From JBFXAF01 sp050184585 (lineage in GTDB: Bacteria; Pseudomonadota; Alphaproteobacteria; Rhizobiales; Rhizobiaceae), in the NCBI GenBank assembly GCA_050184585.1, contig JBFXAF010000005.1, positions 1-64,000 of the forward strand: a DNA stretch of 64,000 nt. Reading direction: 5' to 3'. A program made the translations under genes and the position numbers. The notes beneath the pieces were generated by a model, which did not search any database, was not told the DNA's origin, and saw only the letters and a list, made by a program, of their open reading frames with translations. Of this stretch, positions 16,746-24,914 are shown one piece after another; positions within the stretch are counted from its first letter, which is position 1; each line of letters opens with the position of its first letter.

Positions 16746-18056
16746 TCAGCCGCCGCGTTCGCGCCTCAGCTTCGCCCAGTAATCCAGTCGCCTCCTGATC
16801 TCGCGTTCGAAGCCGCGGTCGGGCGGGTCGTAGAATTTCTGACGTCCCATCTTGTCCGGAAAATAGTCCTGGCCGGAGAACGCGTCCTCCTGGTCGTGGT
16901 CGTATTCGTAGCCCTTGCCGTACGCTTCCTCCTTCATCAGCTTGGTCGGAGCGTTGAGGATGTGCTTGGGCGGCAGGAGCGAGCCGTGCTCCTTGGCGGC
17001 CCGCGTCGCCGCCTTGAAGGCCGTGTAGACGGCGTTCGACTTCGGCGCGGTCGCCAGGTAGACGCAGGCCTGGGCCAGCGCGAGTTCCCCCTCGGGGGAT
17101 CCCAGATAATCGTAGGCGTCCTTGGCGGCGTTGGCGATCACCAGAGCCTGCGGGTCGGCGAGCCCGATGTCCTCGACCGCCATCCTGACCAGACGCCGGC
17201 CGAGATAGAGCGGCGCCTCGCCCGCGTCCAGCATGCGCGCGAGATAGTAGAGTGCGGCGTCCGCATCCGAGCCCCGCACCGACTTGTGTAGCGCGGAGAT
17301 CAGGTTGTAGTGGCCGTCCTGGCTCTTGTCGTAGACCGGCGCGCGGCGCTGGACGACGCGCTGGATCGCCTCGGCGTCGAAGGTCTCGCCAGGCTTCGCG
17401 GCGCGCCAGACCTCTTCCGCCAGCGTCAGCGAGGCACGACCGTCGCCGTCCGCCATCCTCACCAGCGAAGCCCGCGCGTCGACGTCGAGCGGCAGCGCCC
17501 TGCCCTCTGTCGCCTCGGCGCGCGCGAGCAGCTTGCCGATGCTCTCCTCATCCAGCGTGTTGAACACCAGGACGCGCGCGCGAGAGAGCAAGGCGGCGTT
17601 GAGCTCGAAGGACGGATTCTCGGTCGTCGCGCCGACAAGGATGACCGTGCCATCCTCCATCACCGGCAGGAAGCTGTCCTGCTGGGCGCGGTTGAAGCGA
17701 TGGATCTCGTCGACGAAGAGCAGGGTCTGGCGCCCGTTTGCGCGGCGCATCCTCGCCGTCTCGAAGACCTTCTTCAGATCGGCGACCCCCGAGAAAATCG
17801 CCGATATCTGCTCGAAGGCGAGCTTGGTCTCTCCGGCGAGCAGCCGGGCGACGGTGGTCTTTCCGGTTCCGGGCGGTCCCCAGAAGATCATGGAGCCGAG
17901 AGAGCCGGAGGCGATCATCCGCGTCAGCGCGCCGTCGGCGCCGGTCAGCTGCTCCTGGCCGACGACCTCGTCGAGCGATTTCGGCCGCAGCCGATCGGCG
18001 AGAGGCCGGCCGGGCGGTGGGTTGTCGGGCCTGTCAGTTTGGAACAGATCGGCCAT
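16746..18056 (-). CDS. rarA: Replication-associated recombination protein A (MgsA/RarA AAA ATPase)
   Basis: A 436-residue clamp-loader-like AAA+ ATPase that acts at stalled replication forks. The Walker A motif is GPPGTGKTT at residues 60-68, the Walker B is LLFVDEIHRFN, and the C-terminal RarA domain includes DPQALVIANAAKDAYDYLGSPEG and APTKLMKEEAYGKGYEYDHD. The ATG at 18056 is taken as the start; a GTG one codon upstream is also open. The length is normal. Confidence 0.94.
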   Translation of the reverse strand: MADLFQTDRPDNPPPGRPLADRLRPKSLDEVVGQEQLTGADGALTRMIASGSLGSMIFWGPPGTGKTTVARLLAGETKLAFEQISAIFSGVADLKKVFETARMRRANGRQTLLFVDEIHRFNRAQQDSFLPVMEDGTVILVGATTENPSFELNAALLSRARVLVFNTLDEESIGKLLARAEATEGRALPLDVDARASLVRMADGDGRASLTLAEEVWRAAKPGETFDAEAIQRVVQRRAPVYDKSQDGHYNLISALHKSVRGSDADAALYYLARMLDAGEAPLYLGRRLVRMAVEDIGLADPQALVIANAAKDAYDYLGSPEGELALAQACVYLATAPKSNAVYTAFKAATRAAKEHGSLLPPKHILNAPTKLMKEEAYGKGYEYDHDQEDAFSGQDYFPDKMGRQKFYDPPDRGFEREIRRRLDYWAKLRRERGG

Positions 18057-18086
18057 CACCCGAACCGGAGCGTTCTACGTTGCCCG

Positions 18087-18143
18087 CCTCTGTCCTGCCG
18101 GACATCTCCCCCAGGAGGGCGAAGATGTCCGGCAGGACAGAGG
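18087..18143. repeat. Large palindromic repeat between degQ and rarA
   Basis: Two perfect 21-base arms (18087-18107 and 18123-18143, beginning CCTCTGTCCTGCCGGACATC) flank a 15-base loop. The element resembles the intergenic hairpin repeats scattered in Mesorhizobium-like genomes. Lying between two genes read in the same direction, its transcript would form a very stable hairpin that could separate their mRNAs. Confidence 0.8.
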
Positions 18144-18183
18144 GGGGCGCGAAGGGACGCCGGCATCGAAGTTTCCAACGTGA

Positions 18184-19632
18184 TCAGAACCGCAGCATCT
18201 GCCTCAGTATCTGCCCGTCCCGGTCGACCGTAAACCGCCACCAGCGCGTATCCGACAGCGCCACCTTCTGAAGCTGCTCGGCCGAAGTGATCGCCTCGCC
18301 ATTGACCTCCAGCACGATGTCGCGGGGCAGGAAGCCGAAACCTGCGGCGGGTGAGTTGCGCGCGATCTCGACGATCGCCACGCCCTTGGCGCCGGATCGC
18401 AGCCTGAGTTTCTGCGCCAGCCTGGGGGAGACGACCGCGACGGTCGCCCCGGAGAACGGGCTCGAGCCGTCGATCGACACCTGGCTCACCGAAGCCCCTT
18501 CCGGCGCGCGCTCCAGTGAAATCTCGACGTCGCGCTCGCTTCCCTGGCTGAGAACCGTCAGCATCGCCGTCGCGCCGATCGCTTGCGTGGCAAGACGGTA
18601 GCCCAGCGCATCGACATGCTCGATCGTCGCGCCGTTCATCGCCAGCACGACGTCGCCGGGTTTCAGGCCCGCGCGCGCCGCGGGGCCGCCATCCTCGACC
18701 GCCGAGACCAGGGCGCCGGATGGCCGTGTCATGCCCAGCGCATCGGCGATCTGGGCGTCGACCGGGTCGAAACTCGCGCCGATATAGGGGCGCTCGAAGA
18801 AGTCGCTGCCGGCCCTGGCCGATTCCAGCACGGCGCGCACCATGTTCGACGGGATCGCGAAACCGATGCCGATCGAGCCGCCGCTGCGGCTGTAGATCGC
18901 CGTGTTGATGCCGATCAGGTCGCCGTTCATGTTGATCAGCGCACCGCCCGAATTGCCGGGATTGATCGCCGCATCCGTCTGGATGAAGAAGCCGAAATCC
19001 GACACGCCGATATGGGTGCGGGCCAGCGCCGAAACGATGCCGCTGGTCGTCGTCTGCCCGACCCCGAAGGGATTGCCGATGGCGAGCACCAGGTCGCCGA
19101 CCTCCAGCGCATCGGAATCGCCGATTGGCACGACCGGGAACGGGTCCTTCGATTCGATCTTCAGCACCGCGAGGTCGAGAGACTCGTCCTTCAGCATCAG
19201 CTTGGATGCGAATTCGCGTCCGTCCGACGTCGCCACCTTGACCTCGTCGGCGTCACGGATGACGTGATAGTTGGTCATCACGATGCCCGAAGGATCGACC
19301 AGCACGCCGGAACCGAGCGACGACTGCACGCGGGGCGGCATCTGTCGGCCGAAGAACTGCTCGAAGAACGGGTCGCCGGCGAATGGCGAATTGTTCGCCA
19401 CGGTGGCCGAGGCATAGACGTTGACCACGGCCGGCGCGGTCTCCTTCACCAGCGGTGCGAAGGAGAGCTGCATTTCTTCCTGGCCGAAGGGCACGCGTCT
19501 CGCCTGGGCCGGCGCCCCGCGCAACAGATCGGTCAATGCCTGCGTCAGCCCATCCTCCTGGGCGAGCGCGGCTGGCGGCGATAGCGCCAGCGACGAGACG
19601 ATCAGCAGCGCGGCGAGTGTCATCAGGCGCAC
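18184..19632 (-). CDS. degQ: DegQ/HtrA-type periplasmic serine endoprotease
   Basis: A 482-residue secreted protease with two PDZ domains. A signal peptide (about residues 1-25, ending PPAALAQ) leads to a trypsin-like domain with the triad His123 (TNYHVIRD), Asp153 (SLDLAVLK) and Ser228 (NPGNSGGAL). PDZ1 is near 285-375 and PDZ2 near 395-475. It degrades or refolds damaged periplasmic proteins. The GTG at 19632 is chosen for the AGAGGA eight bases before it; an ATG at 19623 is the alternative. It may be transcribed with the ankyrin gene 64 bases upstream. Confidence 0.94.
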   Translation of the reverse strand: MRLMTLAALLIVSSLALSPPAALAQEDGLTQALTDLLRGAPAQARRVPFGQEEMQLSFAPLVKETAPAVVNVYASATVANNSPFAGDPFFEQFFGRQMPPRVQSSLGSGVLVDPSGIVMTNYHVIRDADEVKVATSDGREFASKLMLKDESLDLAVLKIESKDPFPVVPIGDSDALEVGDLVLAIGNPFGVGQTTTSGIVSALARTHIGVSDFGFFIQTDAAINPGNSGGALINMNGDLIGINTAIYSRSGGSIGIGFAIPSNMVRAVLESARAGSDFFERPYIGASFDPVDAQIADALGMTRPSGALVSAVEDGGPAARAGLKPGDVVLAMNGATIEHVDALGYRLATQAIGATAMLTVLSQGSERDVEISLERAPEGASVSQVSIDGSSPFSGATVAVVSPRLAQKLRLRSGAKGVAIVEIARNSPAAGFGFLPRDIVLEVNGEAITSAEQLQKVALSDTRWWRFTVDRDGQILRQMLRF

Positions 19633-19696
19633 GGACGAATCCTCTTCGGTAACCGCCGGCATTGTCGCGACGATTGGGGAAATTGAAAGGCCGCCG

Positions 19697-20374
19697 CTAG
19701 CGGCGTGGCCCTCTCTCGATCCTCTGCGCCATCGCCTCGAACCCGCGCCGGCGGGCATGGTCGAGTGGCGTCACGCCCTCGTTGTCGGCGATGTTGCCTG
19801 CCCCCGCGTCGATCAGCGATCCGACAATCTCCAGATAGACCGGCCCGCCGTCGCCGAGGATCACGGCCTCGAGCAGCGCCGTCCAGCCGAGATGGTTGAC
19901 GTGGTCGATGTCGATCTCCGTTTCCAGCAGGATGCGCACGGTTTCCGGGTGGCCGTGATGGGCGGCCGGTATCAGCGCCGTACCGCCGTAGCGGTTCGTG
20001 TCGGCCAGGTCGGCGCGCCCCGTCGCGATGATCGCGCGCAGGATGTCGTTGCGCCCCTCTGCGCCCGCATAGAGGAAGGGCGTGTCGCGGATGTTGTCCT
20101 TGGCGTTCACGTCCGCCCCCGCGTCGAGGAGCAGTTTCGCGATCTCGACATGATCGGCGCGGGTGGCGATCAGCAGCGCGGTTCGTTTCGCCGCGTCGCG
20201 CGCTTCGAGCGGCGCGCCGGTGGAGATCATCCGCGCGACCGCGGCGGCGTCGCCCAGCGAGACCGCTTCGATCAGCGCCATGGCGTTCTCACCGGTCATG
20301 GCCGGCGTCGCGCGGCCGGGAGCCGCGAGCGCCGGCAAGAGAAAAAGGAAACCGAGGAAGAGCGCGCGCCACAT
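19697..20374 (-). CDS. Secreted ankyrin-repeat protein
   Basis: A 225-residue protein with a signal peptide (about 1-22, LFLGFLFLLPALAAPGRA) and about five ankyrin repeats, for example DAAKRTALLIATRADHVEIA and NRYGGTALIPAAHHGHPETV. It probably works in the periplasm as a protein-binding module. The gene starts four bases after the LysR stop and ends 64 bases before degQ. A regulator, an ankyrin protein and a protease are therefore read in the same direction. No partner can be named. Confidence 0.85.
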   Translation of the reverse strand: MWRALFLGFLFLLPALAAPGRATPAMTGENAMALIEAVSLGDAAAVARMISTGAPLEARDAAKRTALLIATRADHVEIAKLLLDAGADVNAKDNIRDTPFLYAGAEGRNDILRAIIATGRADLADTNRYGGTALIPAAHHGHPETVRILLETEIDIDHVNHLGWTALLEAVILGDGGPVYLEIVGSLIDAGAGNIADNEGVTPLDHARRRGFEAMAQRIERGPRR

Positions 20375-20378
20375 GAGG

Positions 20379-21251
20379 TCATGCCGCGCGCTGGACTTTG
20401 CTGGTCAACTCGTCGCGGATGTGCCGCGCGAGCTCGATCGCGATATCCGTCGCGCCGGCGCGCGGAAGATAGAGGTTGATCGAGAAGCCGGGCAGGCAGG
20501 GAAGGCCGCTGCGCTCACCCAGGATCTGAAGGTTGTCCGGCACGGTGGACGCCAGCAGCGGCGCTACGGCGATGTCGGCCTCTATCGTCGCGCAGATCGG
20601 TTCAAAACTGCTGACCTCGCAGACCGACCGCCAGTCCCTGCCCGCCTCGGCGAGCGCGTGAAGCGCCACGGGCCGGTGCGGACATGTGTCGTCGCCCGTG
20701 GAGATCGGCAGCGGATTGCGCTCGAAGGCTGTTCCGTTGCGCGCGCCGACCCAGACCAGAGGCTCTGTGAGCAGCGGCTCGCCATGCGGCTCGCACGTCC
20801 TGCCGACGGTCATCGCCAGGTCGATGTCGCGACGGTCGAGGCGCTCCAGGAGCCGGCCGCTGGTGTCGCAGACCAGCGAAACCCGCACCCGCGGCCAGGT
20901 CCGGTCGAAACTCTTCAGCACCAGCGCCCCGTACGGCCTGACGATGTCGGAGGGCATGCCGAGCCTGACCTCGCCTGCGAACTCAGGCGCATTGACCGCC
21001 GCCCAGACCTCGTCGTTGCTTCTGAGCATGCGACGCGCGTGAGCGATGAGCCGTTCGCCGCTGACAGTGAGCCGCAGGCCCTTCGGCTCCCTTTCGAACA
21101 GGCGACTGCCGAACGTTTCCTCCAGGCGCTTCACCTGCTGGCTTACCGCGGCCTGCGTGAGGTTGAGCAGTCGGGCCGCACTGGTCATGCCGCCACTGTC
21201 GGCAACCGCGGCGAAGGCGCGCAGCAGGGCGATGTCGATGTTTCGTGCCAT
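20379..21251 (-). CDS. LysR-family transcriptional regulator
   Basis: A 290-residue regulator with the N-terminal winged helix-turn-helix (about residues 5-62, LRAFAAVADSGGMTSAARLL then AVSQQVKRLEETFGSRLFER) and a periplasmic-binding-like effector domain from about residue 90. Two ATGs in tandem are possible starts; the second, at 21251, is better spaced from AGAGG, and the first is at 21254. It is divergent from a DUF1127 gene, a layout seen often in Rhizobiales, and a LysR-type dyad lies between them. Confidence 0.93.
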   Translation of the reverse strand: MARNIDIALLRAFAAVADSGGMTSAARLLNLTQAAVSQQVKRLEETFGSRLFEREPKGLRLTVSGERLIAHARRMLRSNDEVWAAVNAPEFAGEVRLGMPSDIVRPYGALVLKSFDRTWPRVRVSLVCDTSGRLLERLDRRDIDLAMTVGRTCEPHGEPLLTEPLVWVGARNGTAFERNPLPISTGDDTCPHRPVALHALAEAGRDWRSVCEVSSFEPICATIEADIAVAPLLASTVPDNLQILGERSGLPCLPGFSINLYLPRAGATDIAIELARHIRDELTSKVQRAA

Positions 21252-21270
21252 CATGACCTCTTATCGAGAT

Positions 21271-21296
21271 CATAATACTCATTCGTTTCCATTATG
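21271..21296. promoter_or_regulatory. Candidate LysR operator in the divergent gap
   Basis: CATAAT (21271-21276) and ATTATG (21291-21296) form an inverted repeat with 14 bases between the arms, in the only space between the LysR gene and the DUF1127 gene. Position and symmetry suggest a regulator site; the match to a strict T-N11-A box is loose. Confidence 0.4.
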
Positions 21297-21345
21297 GCAA
21301 TCGAGTCCGTACGGTTTGTCCCGGCACGAACGAACGGGTGACGCC

Positions 21346-21564
21346 ATGACCATGCAGATGACTGTCGACGCCTCCTCGATTGGACGCAGCCATGCTTTGG
21401 TCAACCGCATTCGGATCCTGGCGCGAATAGGCTGGGGCGCGTTTCTTGCCTGGCGGGCCGAACGCCAGTTGCATTCATTCGGTCATGAGATGCTCAAGGA
21501 TATCGGCGTGGCGCCGGGCGGCGAAGCATGGGCCGCGCGCAACGGCCGGGACAACGCCCAATAG
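21346..21564 (+). CDS. DUF1127 small protein
   Basis: A 72-residue protein with the DUF1127 core near its C-terminus (WRAERQLHSFGHEMLKDIGV). In this family the core is Arg-rich and ends with the LxDIGL-type motif. Some rhizobial and Agrobacterium members bind RNA and affect phosphate and carbon metabolism, but the role of this one is not known. A terminator that overlaps with the end of rplQ follows at once. The neighbouring LysR gene may control it. Confidence 0.85.
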   Translation: MTMQMTVDASSIGRSHALVNRIRILARIGWGAFLAWRAERQLHSFGHEMLKDIGVAPGGEAWAARNGRDNAQ

Positions 21565-21565
21565 A

Positions 21566-21589
21566 AAAAGGGGCCTCGCGGCCCCTTTT
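21566..21589. terminator. Bidirectional Rho-independent terminator
   Basis: A 10-bp stem (AAAAGGGGCC with GGCCCCTTTT) and TCGC loop give a U-run on either strand. It serves both the DUF1127 gene and the convergent alpha operon ending in rplQ. Confidence 0.85.
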
Positions 21590-21612
21590 CGGCTGTCGAG
21601 GAAGGAGGCTGC

Positions 21613-22044
21613 CTACGCCGCCTCGGTTTCCTGGTTTGCGGTCTCCGCCTCGACGCGGACGCGGTCTCCCGCACCCTTGGCCGAGGTGTCGCGGTCGACG
21701 AACTCGATCACCGCCATCGGCGCGTTGTCGCCGAAGCGGAACCCGGCCTTCATGATCCGCAGATAGCCGCCATTACGCTGCGCGTAGCGTGGCGCGATCG
21801 TATCGAACAGGCGCTTCACCAGCGCTTCGTTGCCGATCTTGGCGATCACCTGGCGGCGCGCATGCAGGTCGCCGCGCTTGGCGAGGGTGACGAGCTTCTC
21901 GACAACCGGCCTCAGGTCCTTGGCCTTCGGCAGCGTGGTGGTGATCTGTTCGTGCTCGATGAGCGAGGCGGCGAGGTTTCCGAACATCGCCTTGCGGTGG
22001 CTGACGCTGCGGGCGAACCGGCGGCCGGCAAATCCGTGGCGCAT
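21613..22044 (-). CDS. rplQ: 50S ribosomal protein L17
   Basis: A 143-residue L17, slightly longer than the 127 of E. coli because of an acidic tail with TAKGAGDRVRVEAETANQ. The L17 signature MRHGFAGRRFARSVSHRKAMFGNLAASLI opens the protein. The ATG at 22044 follows AAGGAGAAGG. It is the last gene of the alpha operon and ends at the shared terminator. Confidence 0.98.
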   Translation of the reverse strand: MRHGFAGRRFARSVSHRKAMFGNLAASLIEHEQITTTLPKAKDLRPVVEKLVTLAKRGDLHARRQVIAKIGNEALVKRLFDTIAPRYAQRNGGYLRIMKAGFRFGDNAPMAVIEFVDRDTSAKGAGDRVRVEAETANQETEAA

Positions 22045-22133
22045 GGGCCTTCTCCTTGATCTGGCTGCCGGGCCTCGCCCGCGCCTGGTGTTCACTCAGG
22101 CGTTCACCGGAGGGGCGACCCCCCGGATCACGC

Positions 22134-23144
22134 TCAATACTGGTCTTCGTAGCGCTTGGCGAGGTCGTCGATGTTCTCGGGCGGCCAGTCCGGCACTTCC
22201 ATGCCGAGGTGCAGGCCCATCGAGGCGAGGACTTCCTTGATTTCGTTGAGCGACTTGCGGCCGAAGTTCGGCGTCCGCAACATCTCGGCTTCCGTCTTCT
22301 GGATCAGGTCGCCGATATAGACGATGTTGTCGTTCTTCAGGCAGTTCGCCGAGCGGACGGACAGTTCCAGCTCGTCGACCTTCTTGAGCAGCGCCGGGTT
22401 GAAGGCGAGTTCGGTGACCGCCTCGGCGGCGACCTCCTTCTGCGGCTCGTCGAAGTTGACGAAGAGCCCGAGCTGGTCCTGCAGGATGCGCGCGGCGAAT
22501 GCGACTGCGTCCTCGCCGCCGATCGAGCCGTTGGTCTCGATCGTCATGGTCAGCTTGTCATAGTCGAGCACCTGGCCCTCGCGGGTGTTCTCGACCTTGT
22601 AGGAGACCTTGCGGACCGGCGAATAGAGGCTGTCGACCGGGATGAGGCCGATCGGCGCGTCTTCGGCGCGATTGCGGTCGGCAGGAACGTAGCCCTTGCC
22701 GGTGTTGACGGTGAACTCCATGCGGATCTCGGCGCCATCGTCGAGCGTGCAGATCACATGGTCGGGGTTCAGGATCTCGACGTCGCCCACGGTCTGGATG
22801 TCGCCGGCCACCACCGCGCCAGGACCCTGCTTGCGCACGACCATGCGCTTCGGGCCGTCGCCCTCCATCTTGATGGCGATTTCCTTGATGTTGAGCACGA
22901 TGTCGGTCACATCCTCGCGAACGCCGGGGATCGACGAGAATTCGTGGAGAACGCCGTCGATCTGCACGGCGGTGACGGCGGCGCCGCGCAGCGACGAAAG
23001 CAGCACGCGCCGCAACGCATTGCCGAGAGTGAGGCCGAAGCCACGCTCGAGCGGTTCGGCGACGAGATTGGTCAGCGTCTTGCCCTTGGAGGAGAACTCG
23101 ACCTTGTTGGGCTTGATAAGGTCCTGCCAGTTCTTCTGGATCAT
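22134..23144 (-). CDS. rpoA: DNA-directed RNA polymerase subunit alpha
   Basis: A 336-residue alpha subunit. The N-terminal assembly domain includes LTLGNALRRVLLSSLRGAAV, and the C-terminal domain that contacts UP elements and activators has ELSVRSANCLKNDNIVYIGDLIQKTE. The start at 23144 (MIQKNWQDLI) has AAGGAAGACCAA before it; an open frame eleven codons upstream is not used. It follows rpsK by about 100 bases in the alpha operon. rpsD, present here in gammaproteobacteria, is missing as is usual for Alphaproteobacteria. Confidence 0.98.
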   Translation of the reverse strand: MIQKNWQDLIKPNKVEFSSKGKTLTNLVAEPLERGFGLTLGNALRRVLLSSLRGAAVTAVQIDGVLHEFSSIPGVREDVTDIVLNIKEIAIKMEGDGPKRMVVRKQGPGAVVAGDIQTVGDVEILNPDHVICTLDDGAEIRMEFTVNTGKGYVPADRNRAEDAPIGLIPVDSLYSPVRKVSYKVENTREGQVLDYDKLTMTIETNGSIGGEDAVAFAARILQDQLGLFVNFDEPQKEVAAEAVTELAFNPALLKKVDELELSVRSANCLKNDNIVYIGDLIQKTEAEMLRTPNFGRKSLNEIKEVLASMGLHLGMEVPDWPPENIDDLAKRYEDQY

Positions 23145-23247
23145 TTGGTCTTCCTTCCTTGTCCCGCCACCATCCAATCGTGGCGGGCAATCTGGAAATG
23201 GCGAAACGCGCGGATGACGCGCTCCGTGGTCATGAAAATACGCGAAA

Positions 23248-23637
23248 TCAGACGCGACGCTTCTTGCGGGGCCGGCAACCGTTGTGCGGGATCGGGGTCA
23301 CGTCGCGGATCGATGTAATGGTGAAGCCGGCGGCCTGCAAGGCGCGCAGCGCCGACTCGCGGCCCGAACCCGGGCCGCAGACCTCGACCTCGAGAAGCCG
23401 CACGCCGTGTTCCTGCGCCTTGCGCGCCACATCCTCGGCGGCGACCTGCGCGGCGAAGGGCGTCGACTTGCGCGAGCCCTTGAAGCCCTGAGCGCCCGCC
23501 GACGACCAGGCAATGGCGTTTCCCTGCGCGTCGGTGATGGTGATCATCGTGTTGTTGAACGTCGAGTTGACGTGCGCGACGCCCGACGAGATGTTCTTGC
23601 GTTCGCGACGACGAACGCGTGTGGCTTCCTTGGCCAT
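23248..23637 (-). CDS. rpsK: 30S ribosomal protein S11
   Basis: A 129-residue S11 of the platform of the small subunit. It contains NISSGVAHVNSTFNNTMITI near the start and ends with the conserved SIRDVTPIPHNGCRPRKKRRV. It belongs to the alpha operon, but it is separated from rpsM by an unusually long gap of 134 bases that carries an array of 8-base units. Confidence 0.98.
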   Translation of the reverse strand: MAKEATRVRRRERKNISSGVAHVNSTFNNTMITITDAQGNAIAWSSAGAQGFKGSRKSTPFAAQVAAEDVARKAQEHGVRLLEVEVCGPGSGRESALRALQAAGFTITSIRDVTPIPHNGCRPRKKRRV

Positions 23638-23697
23638 TCAGAAAAGTCCTTCCGGTTGATATCGACGCCGCCGTAGTTCCAGCGGCTACACCTCGAA

Positions 23698-23769
23698 GGC
23701 AGTGGGGCGGTAGGACAATATGGCAGTATGTAACCTACTGCCTTACAGCCCTAAGGCCCTATCGCCCTA
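23698..23769. repeat. Array of nine degenerate 8-bp units in the rpsM-rpsK gap
   Basis: On the plus strand the 72 bases parse in phase as GGCAGTGG, GGCGGTAG, GACAATAT, GGCAGTAT, GTAACCTA, CTGCCTTA, CAGCCCTA, AGGCCCTA and TCGCCCTA. The left units (GGCRGT-like) are roughly the reverse complement of the right ones (YTGCCYTA-like), with the perfect arms GGCAGTA and TACTGCC at the centre. The array ends two bases before the rpsM stop. Its origin is unknown. Confidence 0.6.
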
Positions 23770-23771
23770 GA

Positions 23772-24140
23772 TCACTTCTTCTTGCCCGCGATCGCCTTCG
23801 CCGGACCCTTGCGGGTGCGGGCGTTGGTGTGCGTGCGCTGGCCGCGAACCGGCAGCGAGCGGCGATGGCGCAGGCCACGATAGCAGCCGAGATCCATCAG
23901 ACGCTTGATGTTCATCGACACTTCGCGGCGCAGATCGCCCTCGACCTGGTAGTCGCGGTCGATCGCCTCGCGGATGGCAAGCACTTCCGCGTCGGTCAAC
24001 TGGCTGACGCGCCGGTCGGCCGGGATGCCGACCTTGTCGACGATCTCCTGCGCGAATCGCTTGCCGATGCCGTGAATGTACTGGAGCGCGATCACGACGC
24101 GCTTGTTGGTCGGTATGTTGACGCCGGCTATGCGGGCCAT
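23772..24140 (-). CDS. rpsM: 30S ribosomal protein S13
   Basis: A 122-residue S13 of the small subunit head. Marks are MARIAGVNIPTNKRVVIALQY, a central LTDAEVLAIREAID, and the C-terminal RGQRTHTNARTRKGPAK. It begins the alpha operon in the direction of transcription. A gap of 165 bases separates it from adk, which may hold its own promoter. Confidence 0.98.
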   Translation of the reverse strand: MARIAGVNIPTNKRVVIALQYIHGIGKRFAQEIVDKVGIPADRRVSQLTDAEVLAIREAIDRDYQVEGDLRREVSMNIKRLMDLGCYRGLRHRRSLPVRGQRTHTNARTRKGPAKAIAGKKK

Positions 24141-24305
24141 GTCTCATCTCCATGTGGGCCGGCACGCGGCCGGCGCTTCGTTGGTCCGCGTCCGGTGGAG
24201 GCCCGCCCTTGCGGACATTCCGTCAAAACGCGTTGGCGCCCGCGAAGGGACCGCGAACCGCGCCTTTTGGGAGATGGGCCGCCATAGTCCAGCCCGCAGC
24301 CCGAG

Positions 24306-24914
24306 TCAAGCGATCTTCTTCGCCGTTGCCGCGTGAGTGGCGATGACGCCCTCGATTGCGGCGGTGACCTGGTCGATCGAGGCCATGCCGTCGACGCCGA
24401 CGAGCTTTCCCTTGGCCCAGTAGTAGCCGATCAGCGGGGCGGTCTTCTTGTAGTATTCGCGCAGTCGCTCGTCGAAGACCTCCGGGTTGTCATCCTTGCG
24501 GACGGGCTGTCCGGCAGCCTTCATGTCCTCGGCCCGCTTCATGATGCGACCGACGAGCGCCTTGTCGTCGACCACCAGTTCGATGACCACGTCGAGATCG
24601 ATGCCGCGCGCGGCGAGCATCGCCGCGACCGAATCGGCCTGCACCAGCGTGCGCGGATAGCCGTCGAGGATGAAGCCTGCCCTGCAGTCGTCCTGGTCGA
24701 TGCGCTCGGCGACGATGGCGTTGACGATCGCGTCGGAGACGAGTTCGCCCGCGTCCATCACGGCCTTCGCACGCTTTCCGACCTCGGTGCCGGCCTTGAC
24801 GGCCGCCCTCAGCATGTCGCCCGTGGAAAGCTGGGGAATGCCATGCTTCTCGACCAGTCGCTGGGCCTGCGTCCCCTTCCCCGCACCGGGTGGTCCCAGC
24901 AGGATGAGCCTCAT
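24306..24914 (-). CDS. adk: Adenylate kinase, short-LID form
   Basis: A 202-residue kinase that interconverts AMP, ADP and ATP. The P-loop GPPGAGKGTQ is at residues 7-16 and DGYPRT marks the AMP side. The LID region (KRAEDMKAAGQPVRKDDNPEVF) is short and has no zinc Cys residues, as in many Alphaproteobacteria. Its ATG overlaps the secY stop by four bases (ATGA), which couples the two genes. It ends the spc operon. Confidence 0.97.
   Translation of the reverse strand: MRLILLGPPGAGKGTQAQRLVEKHGIPQLSTGDMLRAAVKAGTEVGKRAKAVMDAGELVSDAIVNAIVAERIDQDDCRAGFILDGYPRTLVQADSVAAMLAARGIDLDVVIELVVDDKALVGRIMKRAEDMKAAGQPVRKDDNPEVFDERLREYYKKTAPLIGYYWAKGKLVGVDGMASIDQVTAAIEGVIATHAATAKKIA

Noticed and set aside
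21613..24140. A missing rpsD in the alpha operon as a sign of rearrangement
   Set aside because: Its absence from this operon is the normal state in Alphaproteobacteria.
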